Shown one piece after another: positions 23,575 to 64,000 of a stretch of DNA of 64,000 bases. The notes under the pieces were generated by a model. It searched no databases. It saw only the letters and a list, made by a program, of their open reading frames with translations, and was not told the DNA's origin. This DNA is from Diabrotica undecimpunctata. Taxonomy: Eukaryota > Arthropoda > Insecta > Coleoptera > Chrysomelidae. The position numbers and the translations under genes are program-made. How positions within the stretch are numbered: position 1 is the first letter of the stretch; every line of letters begins with the position of its first letter. The stretch lies in the NCBI RefSeq assembly GCF_040954645.1, contig NC_092807.1, positions 310,001 through 374,000 of the forward strand, in the 5' to 3' direction.

Positions 23575-23955
23575 TCTATAAAGCTACACTGCTCTCATTA
23601 GATGGTCAAACATCCAAACAGATATAACATGTGTTAATAGACATAAAAGTGGCATTAAATATAAAGAATGTGAGAGCCAGGAGATGAGCAGCATGCGGTT
23701 CGGATCACTTCCTATTACAAATAAAATTTTGATGCCGTATAGAGAAGAATAAGCAATAACCACCAAACAAGCCGATGAATTCAATCTGGACAACCTGAAA
23801 AATCCAAAAATAGAAAAGTGATTGCGAGAAAAATTGAAAAATATTTTTTCTTTTCATGGTTTTAGCAAGGTTTTTACTGCCGGATGCCCTTCCTGACACA
23901 AACCCTCCTCCTTTATCCGGGCTTGGGACCGGCACTTATACTGACTGACAGGCGT
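23575..23955 (+). mobile_element. LINE endonuclease remnant plus a dispersed repeat motif
   Basis: Plus-strand residues near 23665-23720 read like the end of a LINE endonuclease, with a GSDHFLLQIKF block that corresponds to the SDH motif of APE-type endonucleases. Immediately after, at 23855-23940, is an unusually GC-rich stretch (GGATGCCCTTCCTGAC, then TTATCCGGGCTTGGGACCGG). I recall this sequence as part of repeats found in many animal genomes. Both calls rest on short motifs. Confidence 0.45.
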
Positions 23956-25194
23956 CAGCTAGATAATTATCCTAGTATTACTGAGAAAAACATTTCAAAA
24001 GTCTGACAAATATTTAAATTTAGCTCACCTATCCATAATATTTAATAAATATTCTACCAATTTTCATGGCAATTAATTTTTTACGAATTAATTAATGTAT
24101 CTGATATTCTGCAACTTGTCCGAATTTACGCAATAATTGTGAACATATTTCACTAAAAAAAAATTAAGCAAACGGTGATTTGTCACAAGCAGGTTTTGCG
24201 TCAAGGCTTTTTATTTTCCCGAATCGATCAGTAAATTATAACTTATAGGTAATATTTACAAGGTAATACGAAAAAAATATATCATCAGCCAAAAACATGG
24301 CTATAATTCATATTTTTATTGCATTTTTTAGAATTATTAATTATATGGTTAGAAAATAGCTAGATAAAGACATGTTCCGTATACGCATATGCTTCTGATT
24401 AGACAAATAAGAATACGATCATTTTAAAATAAAAAGAATGGAAATAATTACTATTTTAATGGGAATAAGCTACAATTGAAGGTTAAAGTAAGTTTATTAA
24501 AATAGTAATTACTTTAAAATGCCACAAGAAAATAGCTTGAAAACATTATCAAGAATAAAATTCTCTCACTGAATATACTTTAAAATCACAATCAGTCTTC
24601 AAGGTTTACGGTCAAAAGGTTTACGATCAGAAGGATACGTTCAAAATAATTCAGAAAATAGATAAATTGACTAATTCTAAGTAACTTTTGTTCTATAGAT
24701 TTTTGTCGTGTTGCAAGTGAAAATGTTCATTTTTCAAAAAAAGAAACACGTTTTCGAAAAAATATAATTAGTAAAAATGTAGCTTATAACAAAAACAGAA
24801 AAATGGTGAATGTATGAAATCTACAGACTCGCTAGAAGCAAAGTTGTAAATGAAAAGTAGATATTTCAAAGTGAAATAACCAAAAACAGTTTTCGGGGAT
24901 AACTCATAAAAACTATTCTAAAGTGTTTAAAAGAAGCTTTATTTTGGTTTTTTAAAACAGTTTCTACCATCAATACTAAGTGAGTTACACTCAAAATAAA
25001 ATCGGTCACTTTTTTTGGTAAAAAAATTGTAAAAATCATCCCCTAAATGAAATTAATCGTTACCGCTGTACAATTTACTTTATTTATGTATTGTTTATAT
25101 GATCTGTAAGTTTAATCGGTTTAAAATTCTTATTTTTGAAAAAAAATTAGTAATAAAGTAAAAAAAGTGTTTTATTGTTATATAAAATGAATTG
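23956..25194. other. No gene seen
   Basis: More than 1.2 kb of strongly AT-rich DNA with no recognised coding region or repeat copy. Confidence 0.4.
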
Positions 25195-25822
25195 CGAAAG
25201 AGATAAAAATACTCTATTACGCAGACGACGCTGCATTAATAGCCCAAGATGAAGATAGTCTGCCAAGACTGGTCCACATATTTTTTAACATAAGAGCAAA
25301 AGAATTTAATATGACAATCTTAACTCAGAAAACTAGCCAGGTAGAAAAAAGTCAGCAAAGAACCAACCAGATGTAAAGCCAGTTAGAAATTGATGACATC
25401 AGTATTGAAGAAGTAATGGAAATAAAATACCTGGGAATTACATTGTCTAACTATGGAGACCTGGACAAACAAGTGAGAGATCAAGTACAAAAAGCAAATA
25501 GACTGGCAGGATGCATTAATAAAACTATATGGGGAAACAGACACATTAACACTAAGATGAAGTCAAGCATTCATAAAGCCAGTATAAGACTATTAATGAT
25601 ATATGCCTCAGAAACAAGACCCGATACAGCCACAACGCAAAGGCTACTGGAAACGGCAGAGATGAGAGTACTGAGAAGAATTACAGGAAATAGGCTGAGA
25701 GATCGAAAGAGAAGTGAAGACTGTGCAAAATATGCAGTGACAACCTTCCATAAAGGTATTAATCCGACAATGAACAAGCAGAATTGCTTATAAAAAAGAA
25801 GAAGAAGAAGAAGAAGACCATT
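25195..25822 (+). mobile_element. LINE family 3 copy with (GAA)n tail
   Basis: This plus-strand, 5'-truncated copy starts just before the catalytic box (ILYYADDAALIAQDED, about 25209). It continues after a short disturbed segment as a 125-aa frame (25416-25793): YLGITLSNYGDLDKQVRDQV, then ETRPDTATTQRLLETAEMRV. It ends in a pure GAAGAAGAAG run (about 25795-25818). The protein is very close to the minus-strand copy at 9785-10560, which has the same tail, so this family moved relatively recently. Confidence 0.87.
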
Positions 25823-26264
25823 TAACTATAGATAAAGATAAATTTGTCTCTATTTTCTATTTTCTCATGCATTTAAGTAGTATAAATAGTAGCTTAGTGT
25901 ATTAGTATAAGCTTAGAATTGCTTATTTTAATAAGTCAAAATAAAGATTTATTAGTTTACATTTTGTCTCTGATGCTTATTAATTTGGTAGCAGTTTTCT
26001 CAATCGAAGAAAAATATTTCAACCATCTTATGTGTATGAGATTGGAGCAAAGATCCGCATAAATAAACATAAACATAAATAAGCACAAACGAAGCAGTTC
26101 TCAGTAATTTTAAATCTTTTTGGTACCATAGATATACATTGCTTAAATAAAAATCACGAAATTCCTCATATAAAGTTCAAAGTAAGTTCTTTAACATATT
26201 ATGCAGATGAAGGTTAAATTGGACATTTCTTATATGTAATGACAATGACAAGGTAATGACAACT
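25823..26264. other. No gene seen
   Basis: AT-rich interval between two LINEs. Nothing recognisable apart from short CATAAATA-type repeats near 26060-26085. Confidence 0.4.
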
Positions 26265-28345
26265 TACCAACCACATCAGGTGAAGTGGAAAAAGCAATAT
26301 CACTACTAAAAGATCACAAAGCTCCTGGACCTGAAAATGCATATACTGAACTCATAATGCTATTTAACACCGATGGTACTCAACGACTAACAAAAATATT
26401 CAATGACATATTTAAACGGAGTAATACCAAAATCATGGCTAAAGTCAACGTTTATTGCTCTACCATAGAAAACAAAATCCGTATCCTTCAATGATTTTTG
26501 GACTATCAGCTTAATGAGCCACATTTTAAAGTTATTATAAAATTAAAATAGATAGTGATACCCAGAAAGCAAAAAACTGGTTTGCACATAATGGGCTAAA
26601 GCTAAATGAAGAGAAAAATCAGAATTTGATTTTTAGTTCCGATTGAAAGTATACCTCTAATAGTGTTAAACTATTAGGAATCTTTCTAGATGATAATTTC
26701 GATTCTAGTGCTTATAGAGATAACTTGAAGAGAAGAGAAGTTTTAGACTTGCTACAAGTATATTTTTAATACGCAACTTAGTTTAATATGATTCCTAAAA
26801 ATACCCTTAGAATGTGCTACTTTGCACTATTTCATAGTCATTTACAGTGCGGAATAACTGAACAAACTAGTACACAATAGTACCTACTATAATTATATTT
26901 CATGTTTTTTATAATTCCATTAAGTGTGTTTGTCGTTTTTTTTAATTGTTAACATTAAATAATATATAGATGTTTGTAATGTTTAAATTCGCTAAAAATT
27001 TTATGTGTCACTATTCCTTTGACTTGTCAAAAACAAAATTATATTTGATTAAATAAATTCTATCCTATTCTATTCTATTTTTAAAAATCAAACATAAAGG
27101 ATATGCGAAGAAAAAATCAGCCATACACAGTTTGGTTTTCAGAACGCAGTGGGTACGGTACAAAAGAGGCTCTCTTTAGCATACAAGTGCTATTTAAACG
27201 ATCTCTAATCGATCTTATAGAGATGTGAATTGCGATATTTATGCATACTTCATTGATTACCATAAAGCGTTCGATATAGTAAAACACGACAAGCTGGTGG
27301 AAATATTAACAAATATTATAAAAAACACCTGTGATCTAAGAATTATTAGCAATATTTACTGGAATCAAACATCGTCTATTTGTACAGAGGCAGGAGAATC
27401 CGATGATATCAAATTCAAACGTGAGATTCGACAGGGATGTATACTATCACCCTTGCTACTCAGCATATACTCTGAGGAAATCTTTCAAGAAGAAGTAGAG
27501 GATGTTGAAGCCGGAATTCGAATTAACGGAGAATGTAACAATAAAATCAGATACGCGGATCACACACGGTGGTATTCGCTGAAAGTTATGAAGCCCTCCA
27601 GAAGTTAATGAATAGAATCACAGAAGTGAGTCAAATATATGGACTTTCACTGAACATTAAGAAAACATGTATGATGATCTCTAAGGAGGAACAGCAAAAT
27701 TGAAGGAAACAGTGTGAGTGGTCAACCAATAGAAAGAGTAAAAACATACACATACCTTGGCATGAACGTCAATGAAAATTGGGGTCATTACCTAGAAATA
27801 AAATGTAGAATAGAGAAAGCAAGATCTGCATTTCAAAAAATGGCTAAGCTATTCAAATACTGATTTATCAGTACCCATAAAAATCAGGTTACTACGATGT
27901 TTTATCTTACCTATACTGTTGTACGGAAGTGAGTCGTAGACTCTCACAGACGCTACCTGCAAGAAAATTGAGGCATTCTAAATGTGGCTTTATCGCGGAA
28001 TCCTGAAAATATCCCATACCGACTACGTTACTAACTAGGACGTTTTTTAAGAATGCAAAAAGGAAAAGAGTTGTTATCCACAATAAAAACAGCCAAAATC
28101 GAATACCTTGGTCACATCATGAGGAAAATCGAAAGATATTGGTTGCTGAACTTAATTCTACAAGGAAAAGTAGAAGGAAAACGAGAACCAGGAAGGCGAA
28201 GGATTTCTTGGCTAAAAAATCTACGTAAGTGGTTCAACACAACAACCACAAATCTTTTCAGAGCCGCAGTTTGCAAAATACAGATTGCCATGATGGTAGC
28301 CAACATCCGGAACGGATAGGTACTACAAGAAGAAGATGAGATAAT
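26265..28345 (+). mobile_element. LINE family 1, near full RT, interrupted by a Jockey fragment
   Basis: The plus-strand RT begins with EVEKAISLLKDHKAPGPENA (about 26282) and WLKSTFIAL then ISLMSHILKLL (about 26440-26520). After an insertion it resumes at about 27084 with HTQFGFRNAVG-like residues. A 127-aa frame (27225-27608) follows: YAYFIDYHKAFDIVKHDKL, then REIRQGCILSPLLLSIYSEE, then NKIRYADH. The catalytic YADD is changed to YADH, so the enzyme is dead. The connector and C-terminus (28053-28319: AKIEYLGHIMRKIERYW, then RRRISWLKNLRKWF) end at IANIRNG with a GAAGAAG-type 3' end near 28330. Confidence 0.87.
26521..27083 (+). mobile_element. Jockey-like LINE fragment nested in LINE family 1
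   Basis: Between two collinear parts of the family 1 RT lies a different LINE end: KAKNWFAHNGLKLNEEKNQN (about 26567), SVKLLGIFLDDNFDS (about 26660) and NTLRMCYFALFHSHLQCGI (about 26797). It has its own 3' untranslated region closing in a TCCTATTCTATTCTATT tract (about 27060-27078). The host LINE resumes immediately after. It is 5'-truncated. Confidence 0.78.
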
Positions 28346-28629
28346 TGTTAAAGCTTATAAATGAAACGCACCAGTTGAGTATACAGTTAAAACTAACTTT
28401 ATTTTGTTCCAAAGGTGAATACAACTGACAGTTTACATTGTACCAATCTTCACTTCCTCTAATCTAAATGATATATGGCGCTAATATTAAAATTTTGTTT
28501 AGTTTATATTAATGTTTTAACAATACTAATAGACCTTTTAGTAAATAAATAAATAAATATATGTCATTAATATTTCTTCATCGTTTAAGATTACTAAGTT
28601 CTTAATAATACTTGCTATTTAGTACGGTA
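28346..28629. other. No gene seen
   Basis: Short AT-rich gap between oppositely oriented LINEs. Contains TAAATAAATAAATA near 28541-28556 and nothing else recognisable. Confidence 0.4.
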
Positions 28630-30025
28630 ATAGTCATCATCATCATTCTGGCTTTACAACCCTGCGTGGTTCTTAGCCTCCTCAAAAATTTTTTGTCCAG
28701 TCGTCCCTATCCATCGCCTTTCTCCGCCAAGTACGTATTCTAAAATTTTTCATTGCCTTTATGGATGCTATCAACGAACCTTACTCTGGGTCTTCCTCTT
28801 CTTCTCTAAACAATGGGTCTATCAAGGAGCGTTTTTCTAGCTGGGTCATTTTGTTCCATCCGCATTACATATCCTATCCACTTCAGACGTCCTATCTTAA
28901 TATGTTTTACTATATCAGGTTCCTGGTATGTTCTATAAAGTTCGAAGTTGTATCGTCTTCTTCACACTCCATTGTCATTCAATGCTCCATAGATTCGCCT
29001 TAGTACTTTTCTGTGAAAATATCCCAACATGTTTTCATTATTTTTTGTTAGAGTCCAGGTCGCTGAACCATATGGTAGGACTGGGCGTATTATTGTTTTG
29101 TAGAGTTTTATTTTTGTATTTCTCGATATAATTCTGGATTTAAGAAGGAGATTGAACCCAAAATAGCATCTGCTGGTCGTGCAAATTCTCCGTTTTATCT
29201 CTGCGGTAGTATTATTTTCAGTGTTAAGGAGCGCTCCCAGGTATACAAATTCGTTCACTGCTTCAATGACGAAGTTTTCTATAACAAGTGGTCGTAGAAT
29301 TTGTAGTTGTCTGCTTTTTTTGATATACTTCATTTTGTTAGTGTTTATTATTAAACCCATTTTTGTAGCTGATTCTTTTAATGCTACATACGCCTCTCGT
29401 ATAGCGTTTTCCGTTTTCCCAACAATATTGATATCATCAGCATATGCCAGAATTTGCATTGATTTATTATATATTGAACCAGTGGTTGTGATTTGTGACA
29501 CACGTATTAGTTTTTCCAGAGCCAGGTTAAATAGTATACAGGAGAGAGTGTCTCGCTGGCGCAGTCCGTTATTTGTTTTAAAAGGTTCAGACAGTTCCTC
29601 CTGAATTCGTACACTATATTCAACTTTTAGTTAGTTTTGTTAAATTTACCAACTTATTTGGTTTTCCTAGCTCTTTTATTACTTTGAACATTTCTCTTCT
29701 ATTCACAGAGTGGTAGGCTGCTTTGTAGTCTATAAATATGTGATGAGTATCAATACCATATTCCAGTGTTTTTTACAAAATTTGTTTCAGGGTTGCAATG
29801 TGATGAATTGTCGATTTACCACTTCTGAAACCAGTCTGATATTTTCCTACTATCCGTTCTGCATATGGTGCCATACGGTGACATAGTACTGTGGAAAATA
29901 TTTTAACGCTGAATTTAGAAGCGTAATTCCTCTGTGGTTAGAGCATTCAAAGATATTTCCTTTTTTGTGTATGGTGCAAAGTATTCCAATATTACAATCA
30001 TTGGGGAGGGATTTCTGTGTACGGT
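28630..30025 (-). mobile_element. LINE (family 4) ending about 30 bp before the ABCH exon
   Basis: This minus-strand RT of another LINE family is readable from CNIGILCTIHKKGNIFECSN (about 29985) and KYQTGFRSGKSTIHHIATLK (about 29850) to HIFIDYKAAYHSVNRREM. A good 179-aa frame follows (29501-28962) with MQILAYADDINIVGKTE (YADD intact) and GSATWTLTKNNENMLGYFHR. The C-terminus has LKWIGYVMRMEQNDPARKTL (about 28870) and WRRKAMDRDDW. The 3' tail is an ATG/ATC trinucleotide run (plus strand 28634-28647). Its upstream end reaches about 30025, only some 30 bp from the splice acceptor of the first ABCH coding exon. Confidence 0.85.
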
Positions 30026-30070
30026 AAATAAATTTTGTATTATTTTTGTTCTAGGACGATTCTTACCACT

Positions 30071-59177
<29,107 letters not shown>

Positions 59178-59262
59178 AGGGTGACTTTTTCATTAGAAGC
59201 GTTTAATTTTGTACTTAATTTTGTTCTAGTTGGTAGATAAGTTATTTAATTTTTTAAATGTT

Positions 59263-59268
59263 AATAAA
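59263..59268 (+). promoter_or_regulatory. Candidate polyadenylation signal of the ABCH gene
   Basis: AATAAA lies 86 bp past the stop codon and is followed by a T-rich region (59284-59310). It is the first canonical signal after the stop. Confidence 0.6.
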
Positions 59269-59435
59269 TAATTTAGTTGAAAAATGTTTTTTATTTATCT
59301 ATTATGCTAAATCCTTCAACATTTTAGTTTATTTTGTTTTATAATTGCAATTTTATTTAATAATTAATATTTTCCGATTTTCATTATTACGTTTCTTAGT
59401 TTAAAATTATTTTTAAATTCATTGTTCTTGTTTAA

Positions 59436-60390
59436 CCCTTTGAAGCCCGATCTATATTAAATAAAAAACAACAAGATTTTTGTGAAATTTATTTATTTTA
59501 GTATATTTTTAAAACAAATTCAGTCAAAATAAACACTGCTGATCCTAAAGTATATCCTGCAGGATGTTACAAACAGCGTAACAAAAATTAAACGAGAACT
59601 AAAAACCAGGTAGCACTTCTTTCTTCCTATTGTTTTGCATAGAACGTTGCAAAACAATTTTTATCGTGTTTGAGACAAAGTCTGACATTGCAAGGTGAAC
59701 ATTTCCACTGTGTTCTGCTGTCGTGCTGTAGTTGGCACATTTCAAAGAAGTAGTTCTTTGGGGCATATGAGAAGACTTTGAATGGTGCAGTTCCAAGGAA
59801 GTATGCCTTTTGAATTTACTGGTTTTTCTGCTGATGGTCTTCCCCTTTTTAATTGTTCTGGAGCTTCAATAAGGCCTTTTATCACAGAGAGTTGGAATTC
59901 ATTCAAATACATACTTCTGAATTGGCTTCTAAGTTGAAATAGAGTGAATGCGTTTACGACGCAAGCATCCACAAAATAAAAAAATATTCTATGCCACCAC
60001 TTGTGTGATTTACGATTCACCTCATAAAGACTTTTCAGCATGTCAAGTTTATCAACATATCCCATATGTGAGTTGTAGAGCAATACCATTTGTCGACATG
60101 AAACCTCATTCAGAGTAGCGTCTTTTTGTCTTTTCTTCATAACTTCGTTTGTTACTGGATTGTGGTGATTTTCTAAAAGAATCACACTTCTGCGATCCAT
60201 CCACCTCAACACAGATAGTTCACCTATTGAAATACGGTAATCTGAATCTTCTCGATTTATTTGTTTGTCAGTTTTGAACTCTAGTAAATCCCTTCTTTTT
60301 TTTGAACGGTTCCACTTGCGTAAATTCCGTCCGACAATAAAGATCTCTGAAGATCAATACAGTTGAAATAGTTGTCAAAAATACTCGGTG
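59436..60390 (-). mobile_element. Second piggyBac-like element, 3' half only
   Basis: This minus-strand fragment differs from the element at 56490-58824. The end beside TTAA (59432-59435) begins CCCTTTGAAGCCCGATCTAT, like a piggyBac terminus. The transposase frame 60212-59742 has LRWMDRRSVILLENHHNPVT, QMVLLYNSHMGYVDKLDMLK and SHKWWHRIFFYFVDACVVNA; upstream, near 60385-60290, is DNYFNCIDLQRSLLSDGIYA. The C-terminal Cys-rich tail (C-P-C then LCLKHDKNCF, about 59700-59650) is in a shifted frame. No matching opposite end was found, so it is truncated. Confidence 0.87.
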
Positions 60391-62638
60391 GTGTTTATTT
60401 ACTAACACTTTTGTTAGATCCTGTAAGACTCGTTGTCAAGTTTTTTTCGGTGGAATTTCCCACTTTACCGGTTAGACACTTAGAATATAATATAGGCAAC
60501 CAATTTTACACACTGGTATGACTGTAAAACCGCTGGGAAGTTTAAAAATTTCTTATATTTGAAAATATTTTTATTGAAAACAATACTCATTTTATAATAA
60601 AAAAAATAATTTTTATTTCAAAATATATAATACAAGTCTTAAACGAGGGAATCTACCACTAAGCTACAAAATATAATATACTAAGGCCAAACAATCGCTC
60701 AAAAGTTGTCTGAAAGTCGAAAGTTGTTTGAAAATCCGTGAATTTCGTTGAAGAGTGACTTTTTTATAGCCTTTAGGCAACAATTTCCTCTAATCATGTT
60801 AAAAATACAGAAACACTATATATACTAACCAAATAGACGACTGCTAGCTTTGTACACTAGTCTTACCGACAGCCTAAGTCAGTACTACCCACACGGTGTG
60901 GTACATTTGGCGTTTTTCTGTTTCAAATTACAATTAATAAAATATTATTGATGGAGAAATAAAAAGAAAATTGTCAAATTTGCTTTTTAGCCTATAGTGA
61001 AGAGAAAAAGACACGAAATAGATTACTACAGAAAGAATATTAAAAAATGCACATGCCTTATTCAAAATTAGTTGGATTGATAGGTTGGTCAGGGAGACAC
61101 ATTTCATAATATTATTAATACTGGATAATAATTCATTTTAAACCTAGCTCTCTAATTTACTGACATACTTATGGTATGTCTGCTAATATAACCATAAATA
61201 TATGATGATCAAATCAATTTATATTATTTGCTATTACTTTACTGTCTTGTACTACATCCTGTATTTATAAAAAAAAATAATAGTTTTAATAATTTCCCCT
61301 TGTTTTGTTTAAACATCTGAATTGATCTTTGAGTTATAATTTTATTTATTCACTCTCCTTTTTAACACCAAATATATGTAATTATAAATACAAACTGGTA
61401 AAATACTGGTTGCCTACACAACAGTATGAAATGAATTTTTGAATTATATGTCAATTATAAATACAACAAAGTAAAATAATGGTTGCCTACACTGTAGACA
61501 CAACTTCAGACCACTTCAGACAATCCTTCTATTGTATTGAAAGAAACAACTATTTTACGAAATGAAAAATTAAGCATTATTACAGATTATTTACTTACTA
61601 TAGCGTAATCCTTTTAACAAAAGATTAATTTCGAGAGTATTTACACTAATACATCCGACAGAAGTTACTGTGAAAACAAATTAGTAGTATTTTAGAGATT
61701 TTTCACAGAACGTAAACGACAAAATATTTTAGTGGAGAATTCTACATTCAAAGTCGCGCCATCAAATTCAGCGACATTTGATAGTAACATTCGACTCTTT
61801 TGACATGGTATTCTGTGTCATGCACACAGAGTGCACGGTATGGTAGACTTTTATATTATTAAGTCGTGGCCTGGTCGTGGCCTACTTGCCAACATTTGAC
61901 ATGAAACTTCTACCTTCTCGTTTTACACTCTGTAATTAATTATATTAAAAAAGAAGAATTTTAGGTTAAACGTGGCGGAAATTTTAAAATATTGTGGTAG
62001 TATACATGGCTATCAAGGTATTTGAACTATTAGTACAATCATTTGAATTAAAAGGACAAATTGATAAATAAACTGTAAATAAACTGAGTTGTGTTTCTCA
62101 ATGAGAAAAATTATTCAATTGCTTTTAATAAGACTCATATACACCAAAGCAATAAAAATATTAGTTGTTTGTTGTTTGCATCTTATCTTAATTCAGTCAA
62201 ACGTCAGTGAATTTACATCACTAACCTATCAAAAACAAAAATAAAATACTTACTAAATTTTAATTAAAAATTAAAATAATGCTGCCTATTTTCCTATAGT
62301 CAAAAATGATTTCATTCATAAATTCGTCTTGCATGTTGCCACGTTGTTAACTTTTTTTTAATTTTGCCTAAGTTTAGAAATAAGCTTGAAGTCATAACAA
62401 ATTCATGTTACTTTAAATGTTATGCTCCTAAAGCTACAAAAGAATGTAATCATTGTAATATATAGAACCGGAAATAAGACTTAAGTTTGTAAACCAAACG
62501 TCTATCAATCTGTAAACTGCTTCTACCAAAATAATATTATATTGGACAGTGGCGTGCAGTATTATTTTTTAAGGGTGAGCGATTTAATGAGGCTATAAAA
62601 AATATTTTCTTATGAGGGTCGATCTTCCCAAGAGGTAA
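60391..62638. other. No gene seen
   Basis: 2.2 kb of AT-rich DNA downstream of the ABCH gene. No exons or element proteins are recognised. A CAGTGGCGTGCAGTATTATT word at about 62545-62564 could be the start of a hAT-like or other element, but no partner end was found. Confidence 0.4.
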
Positions 62639-63480
62639 TTTTAAACCGAGCATCTGCTATTACATTAGGACTTGCAAATCCCTCAGGATGGATGAACTCT
62701 GAATTATTTGTAGCTGTTATGGGGCATTTTATACAACACTCGAACAGTTCCAAAACAAATCCAACATTATTGACCTTGGATAATCATAAAAGCCACTTCT
62801 CCATTGAGACACTAAATTTAGCAAAATAAAATAGAGTTATCACGCTTACTTTACCACCACATTGTTCCAACAAATTACAGAAACTGAATGTGGCTGTTTA
62901 TGCTCCATTGAGAGTGACTTTTTATTTAGTAACGTAACCGATAGGAATGACATATTAGAGGAGGGTGATGCAAATCGTAAAGAATGTCAGCCAAGCTGCA
63001 GAAAAAATTTGACAAATAAAGAGCCTGGTTTTCATCACAATGAAGAAATTGTCGACACTGAGGAGAAACGCAAATCGCAGAAATCGAGAACAATTGTTTG
63101 GTTATCCCAAAGTTGAACCCCAAAAAAATCTCAAAATTAGAAGAAAAGGGCGAGCAAATTTGTGACTGATACATCCGAGAAGTTAGAAATCAAGGAAAAA
63201 CATCGTGACAAAAAAGAAAGCTGTCTCTAAAAGCTCCAAGAGAAAATTAACAGCTGAGTAGGTACTTCAGCTGTGGCATTCATATGTGTCTGAGTTATCA
63301 GATGTTGAATCAGTCACAGATTTTGAGTTTGGTCGTTATCAGGATTTGCCTGAGATTAATTTTTATGTGCTGGTGGTATTTCATGATAAAAATCAGTTTT
63401 TATGTAGCGAAAATTATTGAAGTAAGCAACAACGACTTTAAAGTCACATTTACTCTAGTCGTCAGAGACGAAAATATCAA
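62639..63480 (+). pseudogene. pogo/Tigger-like transposase relic
   Basis: Plus-strand residues GLANPSGWMNSELFVAVMGH (about 62671-62730) and TNPTLLTLDNHKSHFSIETL (about 62757-62815, containing the second catalytic Asp), then LTLPPHCSNKLQKLNVAVYA (about 62845-62905), follow the DDE_1 domain of pogo elements. The family has PLDVAVF where this copy has KLNVAVY, so the third catalytic Asp is Asn. A stop follows NLAK. The C-terminal part, in shifted frames (SFYVAKIIEVSNNDFKVTFT, about 63390), continues to about 63480. Dead copy. Confidence 0.78.
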
Positions 63481-63483
63481 TTA

Positions 63484-63538
63484 ACCTCTAAAAATCGTAC
63501 GAACAAGCTGAATTTTTCTAAGACTGTCAATTTTGGGG
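63484..63538 (+). repeat. Dispersed repeat, copy 2
   Basis: CCTCTAAAAATCGTACGAAC then AAGCTGAATTTTTCTAAGAC corresponds to 39926-39980 in the same orientation. It begins just past the pogo-like C-terminus, so it may be the 3' part of that element family or an independent element. Confidence 0.75.
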
Positions 63539-64000
63539 CCCCAAAACAGATGGAAAAAAATTTAACCCCTTTTACTCTCCGGCGTCCCTCTAAAATGCCC
63601 ACTTGTAGGGGGAAAAACGGCAAAAATAGATTTATCAAAAATTTGTAAGCCGTAGAGTAGCTGAGATAATTTTAAACAAAAATGTTTATTAGCACTTTAT
63701 CTGTAGAATGAACCGGTGATTATGAATGTCGGTTACGCGCGATAAATCTATTTTAAATAAAATTTGTATCAACTAGACGGTAAAAATTTGATATCTTCTG
63801 ATCAAAGTGTCCTATCGACCAAAATCAAAATGAGAAATTCCAATTTATACGTTTTAAAGATTAGGCTCTAAAAATGGACATTTCATTACGACAGATATCA
63901 TGAAAATCGTAAAAAATGGCAAAATCGTGCAACGCTATTTAATTAACACCTTTATAAACACCCACTTCATTTGCGGCAAAATACAAAACTTGCATACGAA
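63539..64000. other. No gene seen
   Basis: The window ends in AT-rich DNA with a few more complex words (CCCCTTTTACTCTCCGGCGT near 63565). It may continue the repeat at 63484, but there is nothing in the window to compare with. Confidence 0.35.

Overview
The window is eukaryotic, AT-rich and crowded with decayed transposable elements. It almost certainly comes from an insect genome. A beetle is the best guess, based on the mix of repeat families and an ABCH-type transporter, but the species cannot be fixed from the sequence. No bacterial operons, phage, CRISPR, tRNA or rRNA genes were seen. Two host genes are well supported.

(1) On the plus strand, an ABC half-transporter of subfamily H runs from about 30055 to 59280. 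It has eleven coding exons whose splice sites and phases all agree. The joined CDS is 2289 nt, giving 762 aa in the order nucleotide-binding domain then membrane domain. ABCH proteins are insect lipid and cuticle-barrier transporters in the cases studied. (2) On the minus strand, inside the transporter's third coding intron, is a complete four-exon triosephosphate isomerase (TPI) gene, 48117 down to 44782, encoding 281 aa. The TPI catalytic residues are all present. The protein carries an N-terminal extension of about 29 residues that looks like a mitochondrial presequence, which is unusual for an animal glycolytic enzyme.

Bases 1-30000 are upstream or intergenic. They hold layered retroelement and transposon remains: several non-LTR (LINE) families, Tc1/mariner copies, a hAT (ZBED-like) relic, a GC-rich element with short inverted ends, and at 21337-22705 a nearly intact transposase with D-D-E spacing of 82 residues broken by one frameshift. 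One LINE ends about 30 bp before the splice acceptor of the first ABCH coding exon.

From 30250 to 58875 the ABCH introns carry more elements: Tc1 and mariner pieces, a Penelope-like element with reverse transcriptase and GIY-YIG domains, a DUF7869-like relic, an R1-like tail, a Tc1 copy with both inverted ends and TA flanks, LINEs with RNase H or RTE-type RT, two kinds of MITE, and a piggyBac element with both ends and TTAA duplications. Downstream of the gene (59280-64000) lie a second, different piggyBac fragment and a pogo-like relic.

Nested insertions are frequent and give relative ages. The least understood pieces are a 237-nt coiled-coil coding repeat at 45.6-45.9 kb next to paired hairpins, a diverged 131-bp duplication at 36.4-36.8 kb, and two perfect 28-bp palindromes at 21.0-21.1 kb.
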